DNA of 64,000 nucleotides, from positions 124,001 to 188,000 of the forward strand of contig BCHS01000006.1 in the NCBI GenBank assembly GCA_039545275.1, given 5' to 3'. The translations under genes were made by a program, and so were the position numbers. The notes beneath the pieces are model-generated. The model ran no database searches, was not told the DNA's origin, and was given only the letters and a program-made list of their open reading frames with translations. The stretch comes from Pseudomicrostroma phylloplanum. Lineage: Eukaryota; Basidiomycota; Exobasidiomycetes; Microstromatales. The stretch's first letter is position 1, and every line of letters starts with the position of its first letter. Positions 1-10,728 of this stretch are shown here, piece after piece.

Positions 1-2866
1 TTCTTGAGCTTGAGGGTCGGTGTGGCCAGAGAGCCCGGAAGGGCCTTGTGTCTGTTGAGGAGCTGCGAAGAAGGGTCACAAGGAGAGGGAAGAGGTCAAT
101 TACCACTCCGCAGTGGCAGCCTCTCTGAGACGGGACACTCACTGTACTACCGCGCAGGCTGTCCTCGCCACCTTCTTCGATGCGACGCTTTCGGTTCTCC
201 CTCGCTCGCGGGTCTGACAAGGGGTCGAAGCCGATCCTCTGGATCTCCTCGGCCGTGTACCTGCTGCTGATGCGTGAGGCCGGTGCGGACGTCGTGACTG
301 TCTGACGAGCCGCAGTGCCTGCTGATGCTGCTGCGCCTACCGGAGGACGTCGGTCCCTCTTATCCGGCGAGGCGCTCTCTCCCGGGCTGCGTTCGTCGCC
401 TGAAGAGTCAGACCCGAAGACGAGCAGACGATCATTACTGCCCGGATTGCGCACAGCCTGTTTCCGCTTGGCCGCCTTCTCCTTGCTCAGTCGCTCCTCT
501 TCGTCTCGCTTGCGCTTCTTCTCGCGACGCTCTTGCAGGGTGCGCTGCGCCTCGGCAATGGCCAGGGCGCCGACGCTGTTCGAAGGAAGCTCTACTTCGG
601 GAGGGAGCATGTCCCCATCCGTCTGATCATCCTCGCCTCGACGGCGCTGCTGCTGCGTCTGTCGCAGCTGAGAGAACTCGTCCTCCTCTGCCTGGCGCCG
701 CTCAGCAATCTCCCGCAGCCTATCCTCCCCGTCCCACCCTGCCCGCTTAGCCTCGAGCCTGCGGAGCGTAGCCGCCTCTTCCTCCAGCTTCTTCCTCCTC
801 GACTCCTTCTCCGAGCGCACCTGCCCATAATGATCTGCAGCGGAGAATTGCGTACTCTCGATGTCGTCCTTGTCGCGGAGTCCTTCAGCATTGGGGACAA
901 GGACCGCGTCTTTGCGGCCATTGAGCCCTTCGAAGCTCAGAGCTTCACGAGGGATCCAGGGACGATCTTCGTACTTGCCGCCCTTGCCTTTGCGCTTGCC
1001 AGATGTGAACCGGCCGGTCGGACGCGATCTACCGCGCCCGCTTCCCGAGCCACCGCCATAGCCAGAGCCGGAAGACTTGACGCCAATCGACGATGACCTG
1101 ACGGTATGAGGTAAAGAAGGATTGTGTGAGAGCAAAAGGTCAGCCTTTCTAGTCGACCTTTCCCTGCCGATTTCCCGCTTGCGACCGTTGTGACTCACGA
1201 GTTTGCAAACTCCTGCCGACCCCTCTGCGTCCTCTCCACACCAATGCCCAGGTGAAAGTCGCAAATTGTCTCCCTGAACTTGGAGCCAGACATGTTCCTT
1301 CCATCGACGTAGTTGCCGCACTTTTCACCCTCTCGAGTCCGTGCAGAGCACGAGCTATAGTTACTGGAGACGCCAAGGACGACAATCGAGGAAACGCCTT
1401 CCACATACAGACACATCCTGGTATCGGTGTCGTTTGCCTTGGGGGCTAGGACTCTTGGTGTGATGATAGCAATGACTTGGCCGTGACAATACCTGCCGAG
1501 CTTCTCGTAGGTGCCCTTGGTACCGCCAAAGTAGCGGCCTGTATCCTTATCCTGGCCACGAGCCTTGAATGTCAAGAGCTTGAGCTCGTGATGCCCCTCA
1601 ACACCGCCTTCACTACCTTCAGGACCCCAGGCTTGGGACCCAATGTCCGTAAGGAAGTACAGTCTTCCATCCTTGATGTATTTCGCCTCATCCTGTTCGC
1701 CCTTCTTCTTGTTTCGGTTCGCCCTCTGCATTGCCTCCTCTTCTGGATCCATAAAGTCGTCGTCTTCATACCACTCGCGCTTGCGCCGGTTGAGGTCGAT
1801 GCGATCTTTGTCCTTCTTACCGGTAGTCCACTCGCGAGCTATGCCAGTAACAGTGGCAATGGTGATCCACTCTCCTTCCACGGGAATCTCGTAGTCACCA
1901 TCCTTGCCTTTGCCACGCGCTGCGGCTCTCTGGCGAATCGAGTAGAGAAGCGAAGGAGAGAGGTAGTATCGTCCGTCCATGATGTCCTGAAAGTCCTCGT
2001 GTTCCGTGACTCGACTCCTGTTGAAATGGTGTAGAAGCCAAGGCAGCGCCAGTCAGCATACCACTCTTCCATGGGTTCGCAATCCACCCTCCTCCATTGC
2101 CTGCCTGGCTCAGCTGCACTCACTTCAGACTATGTCCCGAATAAGCCTCCAATTTCGCAAATTTCGCCCTCGTCCCTTCAAACTCCCACGGCCCCGGCTT
2201 CAAGTCCAACTCCTCCATCAGCTTTAGCCTCTCATCTCGCTTGAGACTGGAGCCTTGCTCGACGAGGGAGCGAGCGTGGGCTTCGCGCTCTTGGCGAGCT
2301 TGCTGCTCGAGGAGGAAACCGATGGGTTGACGCGGCCGAGGTACGTATGGACGGGCGCGAGGCTGGGGCTGGGGCTGGGAGCCAGGAGGAGATTCGGGAG
2401 AGTAGGGAGGGGAGTGCGAGTGCGAGTGCGAAGCAGGCGGCAGCAGTGTCGACTGGTAAGCCCGAGCGGAAGCCGCTTCCTGCTGTAGTCGCTCTGTTCC
2501 TTGGCGCACCGTATCCCTCAGTCGAGCAGAGTCGATTCGAGTGGGACTCTGGGGTGCTAGGATCCGCGAGGTGGAGGGTACAGCAGTCGAGCTGCCCGAG
2601 GTCTGCCTCGAGGCAGTGTTGGAGAAGTTGCCCATCCCGCTGGGTGCTGCTCGACTCGATGCGCCATACGACGACGAGGAAGAGGAAGGAGCGCCCATTC
2701 CCCTTGCACCACCACCATTGAATAAGGCAGCTAGTTGAGCACCCACAGCCGCGTCATCCTCTCCTCCTGCCCGCTGTGCTCCGCCTTGGCCCTGGCTCTG
2801 GCCTTGGGTCTGGGTCTGGCGAGAGAGCATCATCGTCGAAGCGCTAGCTGCGCCTCTGTTGAGCAT
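1..2866 (-). CDS. MCM10: DNA replication factor Mcm10, 3' end beyond the window
   Basis: Mcm10 loads with the CMG helicase and DNA polymerase alpha at replication origins in the nucleus. Exons by splice signals are 2866-2124, 2017-1199, 1097-143 and 62 to the left edge, with introns of 106, 101 and 80 bp (GTGAGT donors). All junctions stay in frame. The first junction restores the family motif 'LKSRVTEHEDFQD', followed by GRYYLSPSLLYS and the OB-fold. A Mcm10 zinc finger follows (CSARTREGEKC, then CDFH), ending in RQEFANS. Exon 3 is a charged, coiled-coil-like region containing 'EEIQRIGFDPLSDP', a Mcm10 C-terminal signature. The last visible exon reads LLNRHKALPGSLATPTLK. The first 200 residues are Ser/Gln/Pro-rich. 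The open frame extends to a GTG at 2881, but 2866 is the first in-frame ATG; 2833 is an alternative, and an additional 5' exon is possible. The stop lies left of the window. Confidence 0.88.
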
Positions 2867-3436
2867 ACCGTGACGTCTCACGTCTCAGTAGGAGAAGGGA
2901 AGGGAAGATGAAGGGACGCTAAGTGGAAGAGGTCCGCCCATGCCCAAATTCACATCTACATTCAAGCGGAAGCAATGTCCGTCCTTCGCACACGCCCATG
3001 CACACGCACACGCGCGAGACGCGTCTCGCGCCGTGAGGGACAAATGGGCCTCCACTCCAATTCACTCCAGATTTTGCGCAGACCATGCAGGTGCTCTAGA
3101 TCGGGAAGAGCAGCATGGCTTACAGTCACAGCTGAACCTTGAGCGAGGAGGCAGACGAGGACGCAGACGAGCGATTTGATGGGTGGAAAAGTGGATACAA
3201 TTGGAAAAAACTTAGTATGGCCACTCAGGGCGCGGGAACGAGGCGCGAGGAGGTCACGCAGTCTGCGACCTCAAGAAGGTTCTGCAAAGACTTCCAACAT
3301 CCCATACTCCCTTGATGCGACAAGCGACAATTCTGCGCCCTTTACCTCTCTTCTTCTTGAATTCCAGCACTAGCCTAGCCGAGCCGACACAGGCGCAGAG
3401 CCTGACGCGTGACTCGCTGCGCTGCGCTCGCTGCGC
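2867..3436. other. Intergenic: MCM10 promoter and DEF1 3' region
   Basis: About 570 bp between the MCM10 start and the DEF1 stop; both genes are on the minus strand. It holds a short CA-rich run (about 2992-3013, cacgcccatgcacacg-like) and no convincing coding sequence. Confidence 0.6.
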
Positions 3437-6322
3437 TCACTGCCAGTAACCCCTCTGACCGCCATAAGGGTACCCTCCATAAGCCGACGCGCCACTCTGT
3501 CCTCCTCCAGCTCCATAGCCAGAGTACTGCTGATAGTATCCTCCCGCAGCATTGGGATGTCCTCCCTGCTGTCCCTGCTGAGGAGGGGGAGCAGCCGAGT
3601 TAGGTCTACCACCCTGCTGCTGCTGGGCGTGGGCGCCACCCTGCTGCTGCTTGCCATAGCCTCCGTAGCCTGCTGCACCTCCGTCCTGCAGTCCACTGGC
3701 GGGGCCCGTAGGAGCGCCAGAGGGGGCTCCGCTACCCTGCTTAGGCCCACCGGCAGCGCCGGAGGTGCCGGAGGACTGATGGCTCTGCTGAGGAGTCGAC
3801 TGCGAGGCGGGTCCGCTGGGGATGTTGCCTCCGGCACCACCACTCTGCGAGGGAGGTCCACCAGCACCTGCACCACCACCGCCGCCGAGGAAGGAGCCGA
3901 GACCGGCACCTCCGTAGATCTTGGCATAGTCGCTCTGACCGCCAGAGCGCTGCTGACCGCCAAAGGCGTCGCCTCCGTACGAGCCGTAGCCGCCTGCGCC
4001 TGCGCCGGCACTTTGTCCATAGCCGCCCTGGGAACCGTAGCCGCCTACATCAGGAGCGCCCTGAGAGGCGTAGGGAGAAGCGATGCTGGCAGGGGTACCG
4101 GGCTTGGCGACGTGCTGAGGCTGAGCATGAGGATGGCCGCCGTAGGGAGCGTACTGACCGTAGCCTCCGGGCTGACCGTAGTGAGGGTACTGGTAGTAGT
4201 GCTGGGGGTAGTAGTATGGCATGGCCGCAGCGGCAGCGGGGTAAGGCTGCTGCTGGTGATGGTGGTGAGCACCAGCGCCCTGAGGTTGGTGCTGCTGTTG
4301 CTGGTGGTGCGAAGCAGGGGTAGAGCTCTGGGTGGACTGCTGAGTACCAGTCTCCTGGCTGCTGGCCGTGTTCTGCTGCGATCCTCGGTCCTCTCGAGCG
4401 CCAAAGCCGCCACTCTGGTCGTAGTTACCACCACCGTAGAAGGAGGCGAGACGGTTCGTGTCTAGACCGCCGTACATGGAGTAGTCTTGCAGACCCTGGC
4501 TGCTCTGAACAGGTGTCTCGTGGTGGCTGGCAGCCGGAGTTCCTTGCTGCTGACCAACGGCATTGCCGTATCCGCTGCCGTACGAAGACTGGTCCGCCTG
4601 CTGTTGCTGGCCGTACCCTCCGTAGCCCGATCCGCCAAAGGCATTCGAGCCAAAGCCACCGTAGCTGCTCTGCTGAGGCTGAACCTGGGGCTGTTGCTGT
4701 TGCTGTTGTTGTTGGGGCTGCTGAGGCTGCTGTGTTTGTTGCCCGTAGGAAGAAGCAGAGGGAGCCTGGGGTGCCGGCTCGGGGACTGCCTCCTGCTGCT
4801 GTGCAGGGGCGGCGGCCTGTTGCTGTGAAGCGTACTGGGGCTGCTCAAAGGCAGCTTGCTCGGGTGCTGGCTCAGGCTCACGCTGGGCAGGTGTGGGAGC
4901 CGGTACGGCCTCTTGTTGAGGCTCGGGCACATCGTTGTCATCTCCTCCAAGGAAGTTGAGGGTACCGAACTGAACGCCGAGGTTGTCCAGGTTGTTGCCG
5001 CCAGCCATGACGACGGGCTGATCTTGCCTCGATCGGGCGAGCTGACGTTGAGAGATACCTGAGCGCTGAGTAGCAGGCTTTGTTGGCGCAGCTACGGCAG
5101 GAGCCACTGGAGCAGGAGCGGGCACCTCAGGCTCCTCTGGAGCTTGGACTTCAGGAACGACCACCTCCTCCGGTTCCACTGCAGCTGGGGCCTCCTCCGC
5201 CTCGATGACCACAGTCTCCACAGTGCCAGCAGGTGTCTCCTCGACGATGACAGTCTCTTGCACGATGACGGGTTCCTCATCTTGCACGGGAGCAGGAGCT
5301 ACCGGCGTAGGCTCCGGTACGGCAACTGGCGCCGGTGGTTGGGGCTTGGGTGGATCTTGAGGTCGGGCGATTTGAGCCCAGCTCCTCGTTGAGCCAACAG
5401 GGATTGTCCTTGAGCTTGGAGTCTTGGCAACAGGCGGCGGAGCTTGAGCCGATGTGGGAGCAGCTGAAGTAGCAGGAGCAGCAGCAGGAGCAGCAGCAGC
5501 AGCCGGTTCATTGTCGTCATCCCAGCTGGCGCCAGTGCCCATGGAAGCGGCGATTGCATCTACAGCAGCAGCAGAGGTAGTCTGTTCCTCTGAAGCAGCG
5601 GGCGCTTCACTAGCAAAGGCAGCAGGAGCCTTTTGCTTGCTTGAGCCATTTGCCTTGGCGATGGCCTCTGCCCATGTGGGTCCGGTACTGGTAGGAGCAG
5701 TAGTAGTGGGAGCAGCGGCAGCTTCGGAGACGTGGCCATTGACCTGAGGTGCGATGCCACCGCCCCGTCCTCCACTAGCTCCGCCTCTGAACCCTCCACG
5801 AGCACCTCCTCGTCCACCGCGTAGGGGGGCACCGGCGAGACCGCCTCTTCCTCTGCCGCCAGCAGCAGCTCCACCGCGGCCACCACGTCCACCTCCGCCA
5901 AAGGCCTGGCCATTGGTGAGTGCAGGGGCAGCAGCAAGGGAGCCATCGGCAGTAGTGGTAGCGTTGCCGGCCGAAGTAAGCGACGTGTCCTTCTTGACTT
6001 GCTTCTTTGACTTTACTGATGAGAATTGCTCAGCGTGACCTTCAGAGATGCGGCCCACTGCCAGCTCCATTTCACCACCAGCGTCCTGCAGGGCAAAGAG
6101 TAGATCCTCGTCTGTCCAGTCGCCAAAGAGTTCGCGGAGCAGACCAAGTTGGGAGCCGTACTTCTTCCTCAGAGCCCGCACCTCTTCGGTATCGTCTGCT
6201 TGAATCCGACTCGGGTCTGCTGCTGCACCTCCTCCTCCTCCGCCGCCGCCGCCGTGGTGATTCCTGCCTCCCCTTCTGAAGCCGCCCCTGCGCGGGCCCG
6301 ACGATGTTTCCGTCGTGGCCAT
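3437..6322 (-). CDS. DEF1: RNA polymerase II degradation factor Def1-like protein (CUE domain, Q-rich)
   Basis: Def1 promotes ubiquitin-dependent degradation of stalled RNA polymerase II. The gene is a single uninterrupted 961-codon frame with a true ATG at 6322. Residues 1-37 are Arg/Gly-rich. Residues about 46-98 form a CUE-type ubiquitin-binding module (LLRELFGDWTDEDLLFAL, then AVGRISEG). A repeat-like motif 'TWAEAIAKAN' lies near 210 and 'RSWAQIARP' near 320. An Ala/Pro/Glu-rich middle is followed by a Gln-rich, then Gly/Tyr/Ser-rich, prion-like C-terminal half that ends in YGGQRGYWQ. Order and composition match Def1 of other fungi, which is usually 600-1000 residues. Low complexity makes the antisense strand open over long stretches; those frames are shadows. 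In yeast, Def1 is processed by the proteasome to release its N-terminal part; whether that happens here cannot be read from sequence. Confidence 0.85.
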   Translation of the reverse strand: MATTETSSGPRRGGFRRGGRNHHGGGGGGGGGAAADPSRIQADDTEEVRALRKKYGSQLGLLRELFGDWTDEDLLFALQDAGGEMELAVGRISEGHAEQFSSVKSKKQVKKDTSLTSAGNATTTADGSLAAAPALTNGQAFGGGGRGGRGGAAAGGRGRGGLAGAPLRGGRGGARGGFRGGASGGRGGGIAPQVNGHVSEAAAAPTTTAPTSTGPTWAEAIAKANGSSKQKAPAAFASEAPAASEEQTTSAAAVDAIAASMGTGASWDDDNEPAAAAAPAAAPATSAAPTSAQAPPPVAKTPSSRTIPVGSTRSWAQIARPQDPPKPQPPAPVAVPEPTPVAPAPVQDEEPVIVQETVIVEETPAGTVETVVIEAEEAPAAVEPEEVVVPEVQAPEEPEVPAPAPVAPAVAAPTKPATQRSGISQRQLARSRQDQPVVMAGGNNLDNLGVQFGTLNFLGGDDNDVPEPQQEAVPAPTPAQREPEPAPEQAAFEQPQYASQQQAAAPAQQQEAVPEPAPQAPSASSYGQQTQQPQQPQQQQQQQQPQVQPQQSSYGGFGSNAFGGSGYGGYGQQQQADQSSYGSGYGNAVGQQQGTPAASHHETPVQSSQGLQDYSMYGGLDTNRLASFYGGGNYDQSGGFGAREDRGSQQNTASSQETGTQQSTQSSTPASHHQQQQHQPQGAGAHHHHQQQPYPAAAAAMPYYYPQHYYQYPHYGQPGGYGQYAPYGGHPHAQPQHVAKPGTPASIASPYASQGAPDVGGYGSQGGYGQSAGAGAGGYGSYGGDAFGGQQRSGGQSDYAKIYGGAGLGSFLGGGGGAGAGGPPSQSGGAGGNIPSGPASQSTPQQSHQSSGTSGAAGGPKQGSGAPSGAPTGPASGLQDGGAAGYGGYGKQQQGGAHAQQQQGGRPNSAAPPPQQGQQGGHPNAAGGYYQQYSGYGAGGGQSGASAYGGYPYGGQRGYWQ

Positions 6323-7271
6323 TGTGTATATGTGTGTGATGTGTGGGTGGGAGCGAGGTTCTCAAGTCCGTTTGCAGCCAGCAGTGGTTCTTCTGTCGTG
6401 GAGAGAGCAAGCAGGATGTGCTAACAAGATCCCAATGACGAAGGGGGGAAATAGAGGAGATGACTCGGGGAGTGAGACCTTTCCTTCGGAGCTAATTTCA
6501 ATACTAGGATTGAAACAGCGATTGATGAGTTCGAGGTTCCAGACGTCTGTGGCGCTCTTCGTTTCCTTGGAATGCGTCGTTGGTCGTCGTGGGGGGCGAG
6601 GTGTGGTGAGTTGTGTATTGGTGGTGGGGGGGATGAGATGTGAGATGGTAGTGTGGAGAAGGAAGAAGATGGTCGTCTGGTCTGGTCTAGCAGGGATGCG
6701 GGTGCGGGTGCGGTGCGGTGCGTTGGCCCTTGGCGGGGCGAGTCGAGTGTGTGGGTGCGAAGAGGACAAGGTGGATGTCAGAAGCTTCTTGCGCGGTCGG
6801 CGCTTGAATCCCTTGGGTCGCACACGCGCCCTCTGCCGCCAAAGGGCCTCTGCTCACACGCCCTTGACTTCCGCCGTGGAGGAGAGAGGACCCAGGCGGA
6901 CAAGGCACACCAGAAGAAGAAGAAGAAGCTCAAGGGTGAGGGCTGCCACTAGTCTATCACGAGCAACACGCATACACATCATACCCTAGCGAGCAGACAG
7001 TCAGGACAGACGAGTGATGAGAAAAGGGCGACAAACGATCGCAATGCAATCAGATGAAAAAAATGGTAGAAGAATACAGGATGACGGGAAGAGTTGGTCG
7101 TTAAATGGGCGAGAAGAAGAAGGGGCAGCAAACCTTGGGTTGGTCGTCACACGACTGGAGAAAAAACACGATCACGATCACGGTACACTGGACTTCACTT
7201 TGCTTCATACCTCCTCTGCCTCTTGGCTGCTTTTAGATTTCCTTCTGATCGGCTTTAAGTACACTTGCTTG
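6323..7271. other. Intergenic: DEF1 promoter and zinc-finger gene 3' region
   Basis: About 950 bp separate the DEF1 start from the stop of the upstream zinc-finger gene, both on the minus strand. Open frames here are short or low in complexity and show no family signal. A GT/GC-rich tract lies around 6590-6760. A 5' UTR intron for DEF1 is possible but was not resolved. Confidence 0.5.
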
Positions 7272-10055
7272 CTAGTACTGCAGTTGCCCCATGTTCTCCC
7301 GATGACCTTGCACAAGGGCATTAGCGCCATTCGTCTCCCCCAGGACCTGCCTGGTGAATTGACCTACACCGCCCTGCTGATGCTGCTGATGATGGTAGGC
7401 GTACTGATGTGGAAGATGTTGCATGTGCTGTTGATGCTGTTGGTGAAAGTGCTCCTCAGGCAAACCCTGAACGTGGTGCTGCTTACCCCCAGCTCCAACA
7501 CCGCCGCCGCCATTGGGGGCACCGAAAGAGATCGGCCCGCCGAGGACCATCTCGTCCGAGCCCGCTTCGTCTCCGCTGGGAGAGCCGCTGTCGCTGTCAC
7601 TGTCACCGCCTCCAGCACCCAAGCCCGCCCCATTCCTAGCGGCTCCTTCGGCGGCCTTGATCGCAGCTCTTGCCGCCTCAGCTGCAGCGGCATGAGGGTC
7701 GTGCCTCATGTCCAACTGATGATGCTCACCGCCCTGCTGAGCGCTCATCGCCAAAAGATGCTGCGACGCTCGCGCTAGCCCAGTAGCCCTAAAGTGAGTC
7801 TTGAGATGCTGAGACAGATTGTCTGTACGCCCAAAGTACTTTCCACAACCCTCCACGGGGCACTTGTGAGGTCGCTCTTGAGTGTGGGTGCGGTTGTGAC
7901 GTTTGAGATGCTCCATGCGCTTGAAGCGCTTGCCACAGTGGCAGACGTGCAGCTTATCCGCAGACGACACCACGAGAGGGGGAGCAGAGGGAGAGCCCGA
8001 TGCTGCACCGGTCAAAAGACCACTCTGGCTACGACTCGAGGTATGCTTGCGAGGAGTCGTCGCGACAGACGAGCGACTCTGGCTCCTGCTATTCTTCTTG
8101 ACGTGCTTGGTCGGACCAGCACCATTGCCTTCACCTGCAGGAGCCGCAGTCGGCGGGAAAGAATAGCCTTCAGCGCCAGCGCCAAAGTGTTGTGCCGGCT
8201 GACGGGGTGGGGTGAAGAAGGGGGCCATGTTGGCAGTGGAAGCAGCCAGTGCTCCTACGCTCCTCGACGGAGTCATGCCATTGGCTCCTGCATAGCCTGG
8301 CGAAGCCAGGGCAAGTCCGCCCATCTCTGCAGGTGTACCGGGAATGCTGCTGCTCGTCGCCCAAGATACAGATGACCCTGGGGTGGTGGGCACAGAGTCC
8401 TCGCGCCAGGCAGTGTAGTGTGATGGGGATTGGAGCTGTTGCTGCAGATGCTGATGCGAGAGGCTTGGCGCAGACATTGACGCTGGGAAAGAGCCTGCGG
8501 CCAATGCGGGGGCAGAAGCGACGCGACTCATCGCGTTCTGCTGAGCTCGACGATGGAAGAGCGACAGGCCACCAGGGGGGCTGTGTAACTGCTCGGACGC
8601 GCTGTGGGCATGGCCATAAGCGTTCATCCTGGCCTGTTGCTGCTGCTGTTGTTGCTGCTGCAACTGCTCCGCGCCAGGCGTTGTCGCCTCTTCCTCCCCG
8701 TTCTCGCCTTCTGGTCCACCGAAAGCCCAGAAGTCATGCAGGGGTTGAGAGAAGGTATGCATATGATGCGCTGCACCATTCGCCGGCACAGAGTAAGATT
8801 GGTAGCTCTGACCGCGCTGAAGAGGTGCTCGGTACGACCCCGGCGTGACATTCGACTGATAAAATGGAGACTGGTACCCCTCTGCATGTTCGGGCGTGGT
8901 AGCGAGGGAGAAAGACGAGCTTGGCGTGGAGTCGTTGTGGGCATGGCCATACCGCCGAGGACCCTGATGGTGGAGGGGCGTGGCAGGTGTCGCGCCCATT
9001 GTGACTGCGGGACGTTGACCAGCGAAAGTCTCCCGCGATGCCGCAAGCGGTGTGGGGTGGCCGGTCTCATCATTGGCCTCGTCGCCTGACTCTGACTGCT
9101 CCTTCTTGATCGACCCATCTGCGATCTGTTCACCACGCTCATTGAAGAGACCTCTCTTGGCCAAATTCAGGGCTACCGAGGTGGCTGGGCCCGCCAAAGC
9201 CTGGACAACGTTCGCGCGATGCCTTGCCTGGGACATGAGCAATTGATGCTGGCGTTGGGCGTCCTCGAAAGAGAAGGGCTGCTTGTGGGGTGACGACAAC
9301 CCATCCTGCACTTGAGCAGGGTCACCAGTCGCACGACCATTTGAGGCCGAAGGCGCGGCGTAGTTCTGCGATGCTTTGTCGGCTTGGCGTAGTTGCGCGA
9401 GATCGTTTCTCGGCGGGTACTGGAAAGGTCGAGCGAATCGTTGCTCGCCATCTGCTTCTTGCGAAGAGGAATCCAGAATGCTCGCCTGACCTGAGCTGGA
9501 CGTGGTCAAGACCGGCCTGATGTCGGTGAGCATACTAGCGCCGCCGTTGCCATTGCCGCTTCGCCGCGGAGTGGTCTGGACCTGGGACTGGGGCGCCGCT
9601 GCCGACGAAGATGAGGACGAGGTACCTGGCAATCGCGACGCGGAGGAGAGAGGTGACGAGGGGGAAGACGCGGAGGAGGATGAGTCCTTGCGAGCCAGAT
9701 TGGCTGCCTTTGCTGCTCTCGAGGAAGATGGCGTGGAAAAGAAGTCGAAGTCGACCTCATTGACCTCGGTAGAGAAGGTGGGGGTACGGCGGTGGGAGGA
9801 GAAAGAGGGCGCATGCACACCGCTGCTGCTGCTGCTGCCATGACCATAGCGAGGCCGTGGTGGAGAGGCAAGGAAGCCCGTCGAGGAACCAGTGTGATCT
9901 TCCTTCCACGCCGCCTCTAATCTACCCAGTGTGATGGGCGAGAGGGCGCCATCTGCTACCCTGTTGGAGAGGGATCGACGGTGGAAGCCCTCTTCTTCTT
10001 GACCCAAGGTATCAAAGTCGAGGGAGAAGGCAGGGTGGAGCTGAAAGGCGTCCAT
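7272..10055 (-). CDS. C2H2 zinc-finger transcription factor, Msn2/4-like fingers
   Basis: Uninterrupted 927-codon frame with an ATG at 10055 (MDAFQLHPAF). Two adjacent C2H2 fingers lie near residues 700-760: HVCHCGKRFKRMEHLKRH..H, then HKCPVEGCGKYFGRTDNLSQHLKTH. The second recognition helix (RTDNLSQHLKTH) is that of the Msn2/Msn4/Seb1 stress-response group, which bind AGGGG-type elements in other fungi; a DNA target here is inference. The long N-terminal region is Ser/Pro/Gln-rich with a polyglutamine run near residue 470, typical of activation domains. A Gly/Asp/Ser acidic patch and a His/Gln-rich tail follow the fingers. The gene has about 2.5 kb of gene-free DNA upstream, by far the largest gap in the window, which suggests extensive regulation. 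Orthology to a named regulator is not certain. Confidence 0.82.
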   Translation of the reverse strand: MDAFQLHPAFSLDFDTLGQEEEGFHRRSLSNRVADGALSPITLGRLEAAWKEDHTGSSTGFLASPPRPRYGHGSSSSSGVHAPSFSSHRRTPTFSTEVNEVDFDFFSTPSSSRAAKAANLARKDSSSSASSPSSPLSSASRLPGTSSSSSSAAAPQSQVQTTPRRSGNGNGGASMLTDIRPVLTTSSSGQASILDSSSQEADGEQRFARPFQYPPRNDLAQLRQADKASQNYAAPSASNGRATGDPAQVQDGLSSPHKQPFSFEDAQRQHQLLMSQARHRANVVQALAGPATSVALNLAKRGLFNERGEQIADGSIKKEQSESGDEANDETGHPTPLAASRETFAGQRPAVTMGATPATPLHHQGPRRYGHAHNDSTPSSSFSLATTPEHAEGYQSPFYQSNVTPGSYRAPLQRGQSYQSYSVPANGAAHHMHTFSQPLHDFWAFGGPEGENGEEEATTPGAEQLQQQQQQQQQARMNAYGHAHSASEQLHSPPGGLSLFHRRAQQNAMSRVASAPALAAGSFPASMSAPSLSHQHLQQQLQSPSHYTAWREDSVPTTPGSSVSWATSSSIPGTPAEMGGLALASPGYAGANGMTPSRSVGALAASTANMAPFFTPPRQPAQHFGAGAEGYSFPPTAAPAGEGNGAGPTKHVKKNSRSQSRSSVATTPRKHTSSRSQSGLLTGAASGSPSAPPLVVSSADKLHVCHCGKRFKRMEHLKRHNRTHTQERPHKCPVEGCGKYFGRTDNLSQHLKTHFRATGLARASQHLLAMSAQQGGEHHQLDMRHDPHAAAAEAARAAIKAAEGAARNGAGLGAGGGDSDSDSGSPSGDEAGSDEMVLGGPISFGAPNGGGGVGAGGKQHHVQGLPEEHFHQQHQQHMQHLPHQYAYHHQQHQQGGVGQFTRQVLGETNGANALVQGHRENMGQLQY

Positions 10056-10710
10056 GTCAAGCCGATGAGGCGCGTGGATCCAGTCTCGCGTGAGCCCAAG
10101 GCGTCCAGGGTCGTGTTGGAAGAGGTGGGAGGAGACTGGTGTCTGGTTCTAGAGGCGATCACGCTACCGGTGAAGCGTCACCTCTGGAGTTCTGAGGCGA
10201 AGCTGCCTGACCGAGGCTCCTCGTGGTACCCTCAGGATGAGTACGCGTAAATGGAAGCGAGTGGGTGAGCGAGTGAGCGAGTGGGCGGTTGCGTGTGGGC
10301 GGTAGATGCTGGGTGAATTGCTTGCTGCGAGATTGAGCAAGGAGGCTCCCACCGAGTTCGTAACGAGGAGGCGTCGGGGACAAGCAAAGGGGGGGCAGGC
10401 AGCGCGTGTATGGTAGCAGCGGTGCTAGAGGAATGGTCGGTATGGACAGGTATGAGCTGTAAGGGTCGAGCAGCAAGGAGGTGATGGTGAGTGGGTGGGT
10501 GGAGAGTGTTCTCCAGGGCAGGGCAGGGCAAGGGGGGACAGACAGAGAGGGACCACTTTGCCGCGAGGAAGAAGGCGGAGTGAGTGACTGAGTGTGTGAC
10601 TGACTGAGGACACGCGGGGGAGAGGGTCCCACAGGGCGCACACGCTGCAGGGCCACAAAGGCGCGTGGCTGGGCTCAGAAGAGGCTTGCTTGCCTTGCCT
10701 CGCCGGGCCG

Positions 10711-10728
10711 CACACACACACACACACA
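10711..10728. repeat. CA dinucleotide microsatellite
   Basis: Nine CA units in a row in the gene-free interval upstream of the zinc-finger gene. Confidence 0.9.

Noticed and set aside
3557..4465. 302-codon plus-strand open frame
   Set aside because: Antisense shadow of the low-complexity Def1 coding region; composition (Leu/Ser/Thr/Val/Arg repeats) follows from the reverse of Gln/Gly codons and shows no family signal.
6315..6989. 224-codon plus-strand frame upstream of DEF1
   Set aside because: Starts inside the DEF1 5' end on the opposite strand; no domain, GT/GC-rich composition, probably promoter sequence.
7014..7778. 254-codon plus-strand frame
   Set aside because: Mostly antisense to the zinc-finger gene tail and its 3' UTR; no recognisable domain.
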